From Bacteroides faecium (GTDB lineage: Bacteria > Bacteroidota > Bacteroidia > Bacteroidales > Bacteroidaceae), in the NCBI RefSeq assembly GCF_012113595.1, contig NZ_CP050831.1, positions 2,604,001 through 2,668,000 on the forward strand: a stretch of 64,000 nucleotides of DNA. The letters are read 5' to 3'. A program made the position numbers and the translations under genes. How positions within the stretch are numbered: the stretch's first letter is position 1; every line of letters starts with the position of its first letter. Of the stretch, positions 1 through 7,399 are shown piece by piece. Below the pieces are notes generated by a model. That model did no database searches and had not been told where the DNA came from. It saw nothing but the letters and a program-made list of their open reading frames with translations.

Positions 1-1
1 A

Positions 2-439
2 CAGCAATCCTACAACAATTTAAAGGAAGGTCGGCATATACTGTATGATGTGTTTGTCGGCAAGGCTCTTTCCTTATTGGATGCAGAGATAGACATGGTA
101 AAAGATTATTTCCGTCATCATGCAGATAATGCCAGTATGAAAATGGAAGTTCAGACACACGGCGGCAAACAGAGAAGCGCATTACACTGGAATGGTACGG
201 ATAATGACCTGATAGAACTGGTTGCCGCATTGATGGCTGCCGGAGTTGTGGACAGTGTGGAAGGGAAGAAACTTACCATTGTAGATGTTATCAGAGTATT
301 TGAGGATGCTTTTAATCTGAAAATAAATGCCTTATACACCAAACGCGGTAAGGTGTTTGACCGCTGTACGGCTTCTACTCCTTTCATCGACTCAATTCGC
401 AAAAGCTATATTAGGATGCTGGACGAACGGCTGGCGTAA
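2..439 (+). CDS. rteC: RteC-like regulator of a conjugative element, 5' end outside window
   Basis: The frame is open from the first full codon of the window, so the N-terminus is missing; about 145 C-terminal residues are visible, ending at a TAA. The stretch LHWNGTDNDLIELVAAL followed by TKRGKVFDRCTASTPFIDSI near the end is what I recognise as the C-terminal part of RteC. In CTnDOT, RteC is the transcription activator that switches on the excision genes (family knowledge). Here it sits at the left of a group that ends in two small helix-turn-helix genes and an integrase, which fits an excision/transfer control region. No internal stop is seen in the visible part. An RteC-domain protein with another role is possible. 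Confidence 0.8.
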   Translation, partial: QQSYNNLKEGRHILYDVFVGKALSLLDAEIDMVKDYFRHHADNASMKMEVQTHGGKQRSALHWNGTDNDLIELVAALMAAGVVDSVEGKKLTIVDVIRVFEDAFNLKINALYTKRGKVFDRCTASTPFIDSIRKSYIRMLDERLA

Positions 440-551
440 AGTTTGCACGCCAATAGCCGCCAGTGAGCGACTTGCATGACTCCGGTGTTGCGGATTGACG
501 GTCAAAGCGTTTTCTTTGCAGTTATAAAACTTCTGTAAACAGATCAAAGTT
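430..551 (+). promoter_or_regulatory. Intergenic segment with a motif pair repeated at 4011-4034
   Basis: After the rteC stop a short stem TGGCGT/ACGCCA could act as a weak terminator. The motif TGCACGCCAA at 444-453 and TGACTCCGGT at 477-486 both recur exactly at 4011-4020 and 4025-4034, ahead of the small HTH gene, with a different spacing (23 versus 4 bases). This suggests shared regulatory sites in front of two gene groups of the element. The function is inferred only from position and repetition. Confidence 0.4.
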
Positions 552-1904
552 ATGGGACTACTGAAAGATTGGACAGCCCGCTGGATGGCCCGTTTGTCGG
601 GACAGGCAGCGGAAGGGCCGGGCAGCGTGTTTATTACGCTGGACGAAAAGAAGACTCCTGTGGATATGCGCAGAGGTGATGCCACACCAGAAGCGTATGA
701 GGAGTATATCGGAAAGATGGTGAAGAATTTCGACAAACGGGGTTACCTGCCCGGATGAACGATTCTGAAAGCAGATTTTGCGGACAAAGGGAAAATACCT
801 TCCCGGCGGGGAGAGCTGGCGAACTGGTATTTCCACACGCTGGTTCCGGCTATCCATAAACACAAGGCGGTAACGGGAAGGCAGATCCCGCTACGGGATG
901 CAGCCTATACGCTAAAAACGGGACTGAAACTGTTCAGCCGCCGGACATCGCCTGCGGCACTACAAAAAGACAAGCAGTATAAAGAGTTTATCCGGCATAA
1001 CGAGGCGGAAGGCTGGAACAACAAAAAACTGCCGGGCGAAAAGCAACGGGTGTATGCCGTGGCAACGGAGGAAGGCGTACTGCTCTTCTCGGACTGTGAA
1101 AAGGGTATGAAAGCGCGTAATAGCTACCTGCAACATCTGGCGGACGGATTTTTCAATATGACCAAAGGGGCGGAAACTTTGAAGCTGTATGAAATAGAGG
1201 CACCCTCCCGGCAAGTGGCGGAACTGGTGGACAACTGCATCGACAAGTTGGCGAAAAGCGACCTGCGCAGTGCCGGTACGCAACTGAATAAATCGGAGTT
1301 CAGCTTCACACCTGAGAAACTGGTGGGAAAAGAAATACTGGAAGGTGCCGTCTGTACGGACAAATATGATTTAAGACCGGATTACAACAACTTTGACCGG
1401 TTGACAAAAGACTTCAACCTGGGAATTTCACCCCGGAACTACGATGTGGCTTCACTGCTCTATATCTCCGAAAACGGATATGCCGGTCATGTGGTGGCGG
1501 ACTATTTTCATCCGTTCAGTTATGAATATGAGTTTAGGGATTTGGCGGAAAAGCTGGGTGACAGCATCAAGGCACGGCAATCGGTACCGATGTCGTCACA
1601 CGATTTCGGTTATACTGCCTTGCAGAAGGAAGCGAAGGTGGTGGCAAAGGATATTCTGCAATCGGAGTTCCATATCACGGACGGGGAGTTCAGGCCGGGG
1701 GCACGGATGAACCGGAGTGAAAAGGCGGAGACGCTTCAACTGACACCCAAACCACATTCCGAACAACCGAAGACAGGTGTATCCGCTGATACGGCTCACA
1801 AACGGGATGTTCCGGCACAGAAGCAGGATAACAGGCAGCGGCAGGCAAAACATGTAGCCTCCATTACTCCCGACAAGAAGGAAAAAAAACAACTAATCAT
1901 ATAG
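552..1904 (+). CDS. Unknown mobile-element protein, reading frame interrupted by one in-frame TGA
   Basis: I do not recognise the family. From ATG 552 the frame runs 68 codons (with GSVFITLDEKKTPVD near residues 24-38) to TGA 756-758, then stays open without frameshift to TAG 1902-1904, 450 positions in total. No ATG or GTG follows the TGA until GTG 1050, so a simple split into two coupled genes is unlikely: about 97 codons would be left without a start. The downstream part (FSFTPEKL, then LRPDYNNFDRLT and LLYISENGY) resembles the C-terminal half of the gene at 2815-3930, and the N-terminal GSVFITLDEKKTPV resembles GSLYMTLDAFYRPV and GSVYITVDKHFNPV of the next two genes, so the three are paralogs. 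Four normal TGG codons exist in the same frame. The C-terminus is charged and low in complexity. Either the TGA is read through or recoded, or this is a recent pseudogene. Confidence 0.6.
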
Positions 1905-1909
1905 AATTT

Positions 1910-2803
1910 ATGGAAGAGAAGAAAATGCAAGTGGCGGAAAACGGCAGTCTGTATATGACGCTGGACGCCTTTTACCGTCCTGTGTACTTAAGTATGCGGG
2001 GACAGGGGGAAGAAGGGTTCTCCCGGTATATTAGCAATAATGTACAGTTTCATACGGCAGGTAGGGAATTTGTACCCGACCACTGAATGTTTCGTTTCGA
2101 TTTCAGGGACAAAAGCCTGATTCCGGGCATATTCGGAACGGACAATATGGATTATCTGGAACGGCTGTGTCCGGTATTGGAACAGGAAAGGATTCATCCT
2201 TCGGGTGTGGTAAGGTTGCGGGATGCAGCATTTTGTGAAGAAAGGGGGATCGTACAACTGTCGTCACTGGCAGAGCATACGGCTTTGATGGAAAACGAAG
2301 ATTACAAGCGATTGGGACACCGTTTTGGAATGGACGGGGACGTGATAAGGAACGGACTGGCGGCTTTTCCTACTTGTACGGCAGTGGAATACGGACAGCA
2401 GGTATTGCTGTTGGGAAAAACGGACAAGGGGGACAAAGCATTGGAAGATTTTCTGAACGATTTGACCAGACACTTTTTCGACGAGATACGAAAGCCGGAG
2501 GAATTGAGATTCCATGAGGTGGCACCGCTGGATGCGAAGTACCGGGTAGAGATTGGGAACTGCAAGACTGCCTCACCGGCTATACTCCGATACGGAATTT
2601 GCACGAAGCGATGCGATATGGCACCCACACTGAGAAACTTTAACCGGCTGAGAAACCTGCAACCGATGAGTGCGCCGTTGACCAAGGAGCAGGAACGGAT
2701 TGTTTCGTCACTGGTTGGACTACCTGATAATGTGCAGTTTCAGAATGTGGAAATGAAGGTGCGGACTCCGGCAAAGAGAAAAGGACAAGGTATAAACATC
2801 TAA
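1910..2803 (+). CDS. Unknown mobile-element protein, paralog of the previous gene, interrupted by one in-frame TGA
   Basis: ATG 1910 lies five bases after the previous stop, so the genes look co-transcribed. The frame gives 58 residues (GSLYMTLDAFYRPVYLS, then GEEGFSRYI), then TGA 2084-2086, and stays open from ATG 2087 to TAA 2801-2803. The N-terminal block matches the start of the genes at 552 and 2815. In an ungapped alignment around the conserved DFRDKSLIP/DFADKGKIP segment, the TGA here lies one residue from the TGA of the gene at 552. The frame contains no TGG at all. Because ATG directly follows the TGA (TGAATG), termination with re-initiation to give two polypeptides is a real alternative to readthrough or decay. 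Function unknown. Confidence 0.6.
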
Positions 2804-2814
2804 TTCATTGATAT

Positions 2815-3930
2815 ATGGAAAAGGAAAATACAAACGGCGGCAGTGTGTATATCACAGTGGACAAGCATTTTAATCCGGTGCATATCAGTACGAAAGGTAC
2901 GGGCGAAGAGGGATTTCTGGAATTTATGCAGGAAGATGTGGAAAAGGCACTGAAAGAAACGGAAATGCCCGCTATGGGCATGATGTATTACAATGTGCCT
3001 GATATGGGGATTGTACCGCCTTTGCAGGAAGGAAACAATGAGGATTATCTGAAAAAACTGGAAAAAGTGATGGACGAACATGGGATTGAGTTGCAGAGAT
3101 ACCAGCGGTTGTCGGAAGTGGTGTATTGTCTGTGAAATGAAATAGATCCGTTTTCGAGGGATGAGACTTATACTCGGTGGCTCACGCCGAAAATGTGGCA
3201 GGAAATAAAGTCGTCACCCGTAGCGATGACGGATATGTTGGATGATTTGAAGCACGGGAATAAATTTTATACGGGCGTTGAAACGGACAGGGGGGTGCTG
3301 CTTTTCAGCCGGGATTATGTCGGGAAACGGCAGTATGATGTATTTTTGGTAATGAATATAGAGAAACGTTTCTTTGAACCGGATTTTGAAGGCAAGTCTC
3401 TGACTGTATATGAATTGAGGGGATGGCCTTCTCTGATGGAAGGGAAAGTAAACCGCTGTTACGACGATTATGGCTGTTTGGTGCCGTTGGAAGAAATTCC
3501 GGCGGATGCCTTTGTGGATAAGTCGGCATTAAAGAATGTAACCGATACTGAAACATTCAACCTTTCACCTACATGGGAGAATTATGCCTGGTTGACGGAC
3601 AATGAAAAAGGGCTTGGAATAGCCCGGAGCGTAGACAGTTATGACCGGATGACCTTGCTTTATATCATGGATAAAGGTTATCCGAGGGACGGATTGGTAG
3701 ACGAGTATCCTGACAATTTCAGTTTTCATGAGAAATTTGAAAAGATAGAAAGCAAGCTGACAGGCCGGGACAGATGGGATGTGTACGACGAGATGCAGGA
3801 GAAGGCGAAGAAGCTGGCAGAAAGATTGCTGAAAGAGAATTTTCCGGTCATGCGGCAGAAAGAGGCTACAACACCGGAAAAGAAGGTGGGGAAGGAAACG
3901 CCCCAAAAGAGTAAAGGCAGGAAGATATAG
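2815..3930 (+). CDS. Unknown mobile-element protein, third paralog, interrupted by one in-frame TGA
   Basis: Begins 11 bases after the previous stop. GGSVYITVDKHFNPVHIST and GTGEEGFLEFM at the N-terminus match the two upstream paralogs. The frame meets TGA 3133-3135 at codon 107 and continues in the same frame through DPFSRDETYTRW to TAG 3928-3930 (371 positions). After the TGA the next ATG in frame is at 3193, 19 codons on. The part after the stop (GVLLFS, LSPTWENYAWLT, LLYIMDKGYP) aligns with the C-terminal half of the 552-1904 gene, so the gap is not the end of one gene and start of an unrelated one. Six TGG codons occur in the same frame. The C-terminal 30 residues are lysine-rich. Function unknown. 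Confidence 0.6.
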
Positions 3931-4107
3931 GATAACGAATAAACAGGCAAATGAATGTGAGACCCGTTGCTGTCCGGATGCAGGAATGGGTCTTTGCGCT
4001 GTCAAGACAATGCACGCCAACGGGTGACTCCGGTTCCCGTAATTTGGAAGGGACGGAAGATGTGCTTTACTTTGCCGCATATTCAGAAACTTAAAAATGA
4101 TTTTAGT
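3931..4107 (+). promoter_or_regulatory. Intergenic segment ahead of the HTH genes with repeated motif pair
   Basis: Holds TGCACGCCAA (4011-4020) and TGACTCCGGT (4025-4034), both also present before the gene at 552, and a 7-bp inverted repeat ACCCGTT (3962-3968) / AACGGGT (4019-4025). No convincing protein is encoded. Likely the control region of the small HTH genes, by position. Confidence 0.35.
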
Positions 4108-4392
4108 ATGGAACTGACGATTATTGAAACAGGTGCGTATCAGGAGCTGAGAAGGCTGGTCAGTACGCTGGCCGTACAAATGGGTGACTTTCAGAAAAAG
4201 ATTGCTCCGCCCGTACCGGACAAATGAATGGATGCGCAGGACGTGTGTCTGGCTCTGGGCATATCGAAAAGATGCCTACAAAACTACCGTGACAACGGGC
4301 TTATCCCTTACTCGAACGTCGGGGGAAAATTCTTTTACCGGGAAGTGGATATTCAGGAGATATTGGAAAGCGGACTAATCAGAAGGAAATAA
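4108..4392 (+). CDS. Small helix-turn-helix protein of the element (excisionase-like), interrupted by one in-frame TGA
   Basis: Start chosen at ATG 4108 because MELTIIETGAYQEL is the usual beginning of this Bacteroides element family. After 39 residues the frame hits TGA 4225-4227, then continues as MDAQDVCLALGISKRCLQNYRDNGLIPYSNVGG to TAA 4390-4392. This second part is the DNA-binding helix-turn-helix. The neighbour at 4397 reads HYLTGDDVCAMLHISRRTLQ where this gene reads K-stop-MDAQDVCLALGISKRCLQ, so the TGA falls on the position of an aromatic residue; Trp is common there in relatives as I remember them. The protein probably helps control excision. TGAATG would also allow re-initiation, but that would leave the helix-turn-helix part without its N-terminal helix. 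Confidence 0.65.
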
Positions 4393-4396
4393 GGGT

Positions 4397-4699
4397 ATGG
4401 CGGAGATTATCACAAGGGATTCGGAAGAGTTCAAAGAACTGGCCGGATGGATAAAAAAAACTGGGAAAGCGGTTGAAGAAGCAACGGCACGGATACGTCC
4501 GACAATTGCAGATGAGCATTATCTAACCGGGGATGACGTGTGTGCCATGCTGCACATCTCAAGACGGACACTGCAAACGTTGAGGGATGAGAAGGTGATG
4601 CCCTATACCACTATCGGCGGGAAACTGCTTTACCCGGAAAGCGGGCTGTATGAAGTGCTGAAAAAGAACTACCGGGATTTCAGGCGGTTTAGGAAATAA
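4397..4699 (+). CDS. Small helix-turn-helix DNA-binding protein (excisionase/MerR-like, HTH_17 type)
   Basis: A 100-residue protein that starts four bases after the previous stop. The N-terminal 40 residues are helical; residues 45-90 carry the HTH (YLTGDDVCAMLHISRRTLQ) followed by a beta-wing segment PYTTIGGKLLYPESGL. Proteins of this kind are found next to integrases in Bacteroides conjugative and mobilizable elements and act as excision factors or regulators. It is an intact paralog of the gene at 4108, which makes it a useful reference for what lies at the interrupting TGA there. One TGG codon, stop TAA. Confidence 0.75.
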   Translation: MAEIITRDSEEFKELAGWIKKTGKAVEEATARIRPTIADEHYLTGDDVCAMLHISRRTLQTLRDEKVMPYTTIGGKLLYPESGLYEVLKKNYRDFRRFRK

Positions 4700-4710
4700 G
4701 AAAGAAAAGA

Positions 4711-4742
4711 AACGTCCTCCGAGCTATGGCTTGGGGGACGTT
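4711..4742. terminator. Bidirectional hairpin between convergent HTH gene and integrase
   Basis: Stem AACGTCCTCC (4711-4720) pairs with GGGGGACGTT (4733-4742) with one G:T pair around a 12-base loop. It lies between the two converging gene ends, has pyrimidine-rich sequence on the right and a T/C-rich run on the other strand, so it can stop transcription from both sides. Confidence 0.75.
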
Positions 4743-4758
4743 CCTCTTTATTGTCATG

Positions 4759-5988
4759 TTACATGGCAAGTTTGTAAACGTGGCCGATTCTCTCGCACAG
4801 CTTGTCTGTATCCTCACCGACTTTCGGGTTAATAAGTTCGGCATATATTTGTGTGGAGAGAATGGAATTATGCCCTAAAACCTTTTGCAGAGTTTCCAGC
4901 GGCATCCCTTTGAGGATGGCCAGAACTGCAAATGTGTGGCGTGCGAGGTGTGGGGTGACTTCGACCTTACAACCGCATTTCTTCCCGATAAATTTGAGAC
5001 TGCCCAACATTGCCTGATACTCTCCCACGGGAAAAACATTATCGGGAGAGATTTTCCTTTCATTCACTCCTTTGTACTTTTCTATAAGTTCGATAGCAAT
5101 GGGGAGCAATTTTACTACATAGGCGACACCGGTTTTTATACGGTTCCCCATTAACCATGTGCCGCCGTCAGAGTCGGTATGGATATTCATATAGGTGATA
5201 GCTTTCAGGTCTGCATAAGCAAGCCCGGTGAAGCACATGAAAAGAAACATATCCCGATTGGCCCGTTGACGTTTATGGTTCAGTTCTATATGGATCATTT
5301 TCTGCAATTCGTCTTCGGAAAGGAAAGAACGTTTTTTATATTCGGGCGCACATTCGAAGGATACAAACGGATGGATTCTTATCCAACCTCTTTCCTGTGC
5401 GATGTACAATAACCATTTCAGGGTGTTGACACGGTTGAAGGCTGTGGCGTTAGCATTTCCTGCCGTTCCGAGCATCCATGTATAGTAGTCCTCAATGAAC
5501 GGCTTTTCAAGTTCATCAATAGCTATATCTTCAATGTTCTTTTTGGTTTTCATGAAAAGCAGAAGGCTTTTGTAGTCGGCAACCAGTCCACGGTAGGTGC
5601 TTTCTGCTTTTCCTTTACCTATCTTTTCTTTATACGATTCAAGTTGTTCTTTGAAAAGTGCCATAAGCGTGTGGCAGTCTTCACCAAAACCGACGTAACG
5701 GTTATAGACTTTCTTAGCCGTGACAAAACTGTCATGGTCGCAAATATACTGATAGTGCTTGGTAATCTGGGCCTTGATATTATCAAGTTCCTGATTGAGA
5801 GTGCGGGCTTCTTCGGATTTACCTTTTGCCCGGTTGGCTTTGACGTCCCACAAAGCGAGGGACACTTCTTTCTTACAACTGAAACCTGCCTGGGTTCCAT
5901 TGATGGTTATACGGCCCATAATCGGTGCCTTACCATTCTTTACTGCCTGATTCTTGGTGTAAAATAATACACGGTACGTACTTCTCAT
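4759..5988 (-). CDS. Tyrosine recombinase (integrase) of the element
   Basis: 409 residues. N-terminal arm-binding domain (about 1-100, RSTYRVLFYTKNQ), a SAM-like core-binding domain (about 105-210) and a catalytic domain. Catalytic features visible: HLARHTFA (His-x-x-Arg), LGHNS and the nucleophile Tyr in STQIYAEL near the C-terminus. The segment where most integrases have the first catalytic Arg reads FTGLAYADL, without Arg; IntDOT and many Bacteroides integrases share this feature. Five TGG codons and no internal TGA, stop TAA. It is read against the rest of the element and lies at its chromosome-side end, so the attachment site should be in 5989-6409. Confidence 0.93.
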   Translation of the reverse strand: MRSTYRVLFYTKNQAVKNGKAPIMGRITINGTQAGFSCKKEVSLALWDVKANRAKGKSEEARTLNQELDNIKAQITKHYQYICDHDSFVTAKKVYNRYVGFGEDCHTLMALFKEQLESYKEKIGKGKAESTYRGLVADYKSLLLFMKTKKNIEDIAIDELEKPFIEDYYTWMLGTAGNANATAFNRVNTLKWLLYIAQERGWIRIHPFVSFECAPEYKKRSFLSEDELQKMIHIELNHKRQRANRDMFLFMCFTGLAYADLKAITYMNIHTDSDGGTWLMGNRIKTGVAYVVKLLPIAIELIEKYKGVNERKISPDNVFPVGEYQAMLGSLKFIGKKCGCKVEVTPHLARHTFAVLAILKGMPLETLQKVLGHNSILSTQIYAELINPKVGEDTDKLCERIGHVYKLAM

Positions 5989-6193
5989 AACTCAACTTTT
6001 TTTAGTTACAAATTTAATTACTGTTGAGTTATTTGATGTTATGCAAAAGTGAGCAACAAACTGAAATACAGGATATTGTTTCGTTTTTAGCGGCAATTTG
6101 GGGTGAGTTACGATTTGGTAACGTAACTCCGGCCCAAATGTGCTTTTCTTTGCTTCCTTTTCCGACTTCGCTAAAAAATATGTTTTATAACTA
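5989..6193. other. Probable attachment and integrase-binding region
   Basis: A gene-free stretch upstream of the integrase. It contains an inverted pair AACTCAAC (5989-5996) / GTTGAGTT (6023-6030) and a second pair GAGTTAC (6105-6111) / GTAACTC (6123-6129). Together they give four TGAGTT-like sites in both orientations, which resembles a set of integrase arm sites or an int operator. The exact crossover point cannot be fixed without the left end or an empty site. Confidence 0.4.
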
Positions 6194-6224
6194 TTTGATT
6201 TTTAGCACAGTTGCGTTATCTTTG
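6194..6224 (+). promoter_or_regulatory. Consensus Bacteroides promoter without an evident protein gene
   Basis: TTTG (6194-6197), 19 bases, then TATCTTTG (6217-6224) matches the -33/-7 consensus of the Bacteroides major sigma factor. Transcription would begin near 6231 and run straight into the repeat structure at 6241-6317, opposite to nadK. No credible protein-coding frame follows. Confidence 0.55.
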
Positions 6225-6240
6225 CGCATCTTTTAAAAAT

Positions 6241-6317
6241 ACTTTGTTTCTCGGTGTGAAACACTTTGTTTCTCGGTGTGAAACGAAGTGTTTCACTACT
6301 TGAAACAAAGTGTTTCA
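6241..6317 (+). repeat. 22-bp tandem duplication plus inverted copy forming nested hairpins; possible small RNA
   Basis: Two identical 22-base units (6241-6262 and 6263-6284; each begins ACTTTGTTTCTCGG) are followed by an inverted portion. TGAAACACTTTGTTTC at 6257-6272 is the exact reverse complement of 6302-6317, giving a 16-bp stem. The loop holds a second stem GTGAAAC/GTTTCAC. It starts about 10 bases after a predicted transcription start, so it may be the body of a small RNA, or a terminator-like or integration-linked repeat. No database check was possible. Confidence 0.55.
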
Positions 6318-6409
6318 AATGGGGTTGAAACTAATTATGAAATAGCTTTACTAATCATGCCGTATGTGGAATATCCGTTATTAGGTACCTCTGATTTTTT
6401 AAGGAAGGA

Positions 6410-7279
6410 TTATCTTCTGCCGTCCGCTCCCCACATCATTTTGCTGCGAAGCGTATCGAAAAAGATATGATTAAAGCGTTTCACTACTTTCACGCTGTAG
6501 TCGGCACGGCGAATAGTGAGTTGGGTTGTTTCTTTGCACGTTTCACTGCTGCCGTCGATGGCAACCAGGAAGTTATGGCTGCGGCTTTCCACATCTAATG
6601 TGATTTCCCAATCATCACGTATCACGATAGGACGGACATTGAGGCTATGTGGAGCTACGGGAGTAATGACGACAGTGTTGGAATGAGGAACCATAATCGG
6701 TCCGCCCACGCTTAAGGAGTAGGCTGTCGAACCGGTTGGGGTGGCAATCACTAATCCGTCGGCTTGATAAGTATTCAAGAATGCACCGTTGATAGCAGTA
6801 CGGATACTAATCATTGAAGAGCTGTCCCGTTTGAGCACGGCAATTTCATTTAAAGCATACGGAGATGCTTGCAGATGGGTATCGTTGCAGATAAGTTGAA
6901 GTACACTCCGTTCTTCCACGCTGTATCTTCCAGCTTGAATCTCGTTGAATGTCTCTTCCATCTCTTCGGGAGAAATATCAGCAAGAAATCCCAAACGTCC
7001 TGTATTGATGCCAAGGATAGGGATTCCCTTTCTGCCTACCCGGCGGGCAGCTTTCAGGAAAGTTCCGTCCCCGCCGATACTGATTACCATGTCGGCTGTG
7101 AAATCATCACCGTCAAATAACTGGTCGGCTTCGATTTCCATATGCTCTGAAATCAGGAATTGGTAGAACTCCCTGCATACGCAGACTTCCGCTCCCCGTT
7201 TTTTCAATAACCGGAACAGATTGGCGGCATGAGAGGACTTTTTAGCCTGATACGTATTTCCGAAAATGGCAAATTTCAT
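6410..7279 (-). CDS. nadK: NAD kinase
   Basis: Phosphorylates NAD to NADP with ATP (or inorganic polyphosphate in some relatives) in the cytoplasm. Start chosen at ATG 7279 (MKFAIFGNTYQ), giving 289 residues, the usual length; the longer upstream frame reads through the promoter region. Visible motifs: ISIGGDGTFLKAAR (the GGDGT catalytic motif), GINTGRLGFLADI, LNEIAVLKRD, and ATPTGSTAYSLSVGGP, all standard for the family. The gene is chromosomal core and lies just beyond the integrated element. The LRR gene at 7400 is upstream in the same direction. Confidence 0.96.
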   Translation of the reverse strand: MKFAIFGNTYQAKKSSHAANLFRLLKKRGAEVCVCREFYQFLISEHMEIEADQLFDGDDFTADMVISIGGDGTFLKAARRVGRKGIPILGINTGRLGFLADISPEEMEETFNEIQAGRYSVEERSVLQLICNDTHLQASPYALNEIAVLKRDSSSMISIRTAINGAFLNTYQADGLVIATPTGSTAYSLSVGGPIMVPHSNTVVITPVAPHSLNVRPIVIRDDWEITLDVESRSHNFLVAIDGSSETCKETTQLTIRRADYSVKVVKRFNHIFFDTLRSKMMWGADGRR

Positions 7280-7399
7280 AAGCAATGTTGTTAGTTCAAA
7301 ATGCAAATTTGGCATTTTTTTCTGAGATAGCCAATCGGTTTGCAATTATTCGGTTCGATGACGGAACAAAAGTGAATGGAATCCTAACGGTGCTTTATC

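Noticed and set aside
756..3135. Selenocysteine at the in-frame TGA codons
   Set aside because: No known selenoprotein family, no Cys at the matching positions of the paralogs, and no hairpin of the bacterial SECIS form was seen just after the TGAs.
552..3930. Six separate short genes instead of three interrupted ones
   Set aside because: The frame is conserved across each TGA, and for the first gene no start codon follows the TGA for 97 codons. The halves match different parts of the same paralog. It remains possible for 1910-2803, where ATG follows TGA.
1..6400. tRNA gene as integration target or UGA suppressor
   Set aside because: I saw no cloverleaf or CCA-like end in the gene-free stretches of the element or between the integrase and nadK.
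6288..6470. Small protein gene at the nadK 3' side
   Set aside because: The frame is built from the hairpin repeat and the antisense of nadK and shows no protein features.
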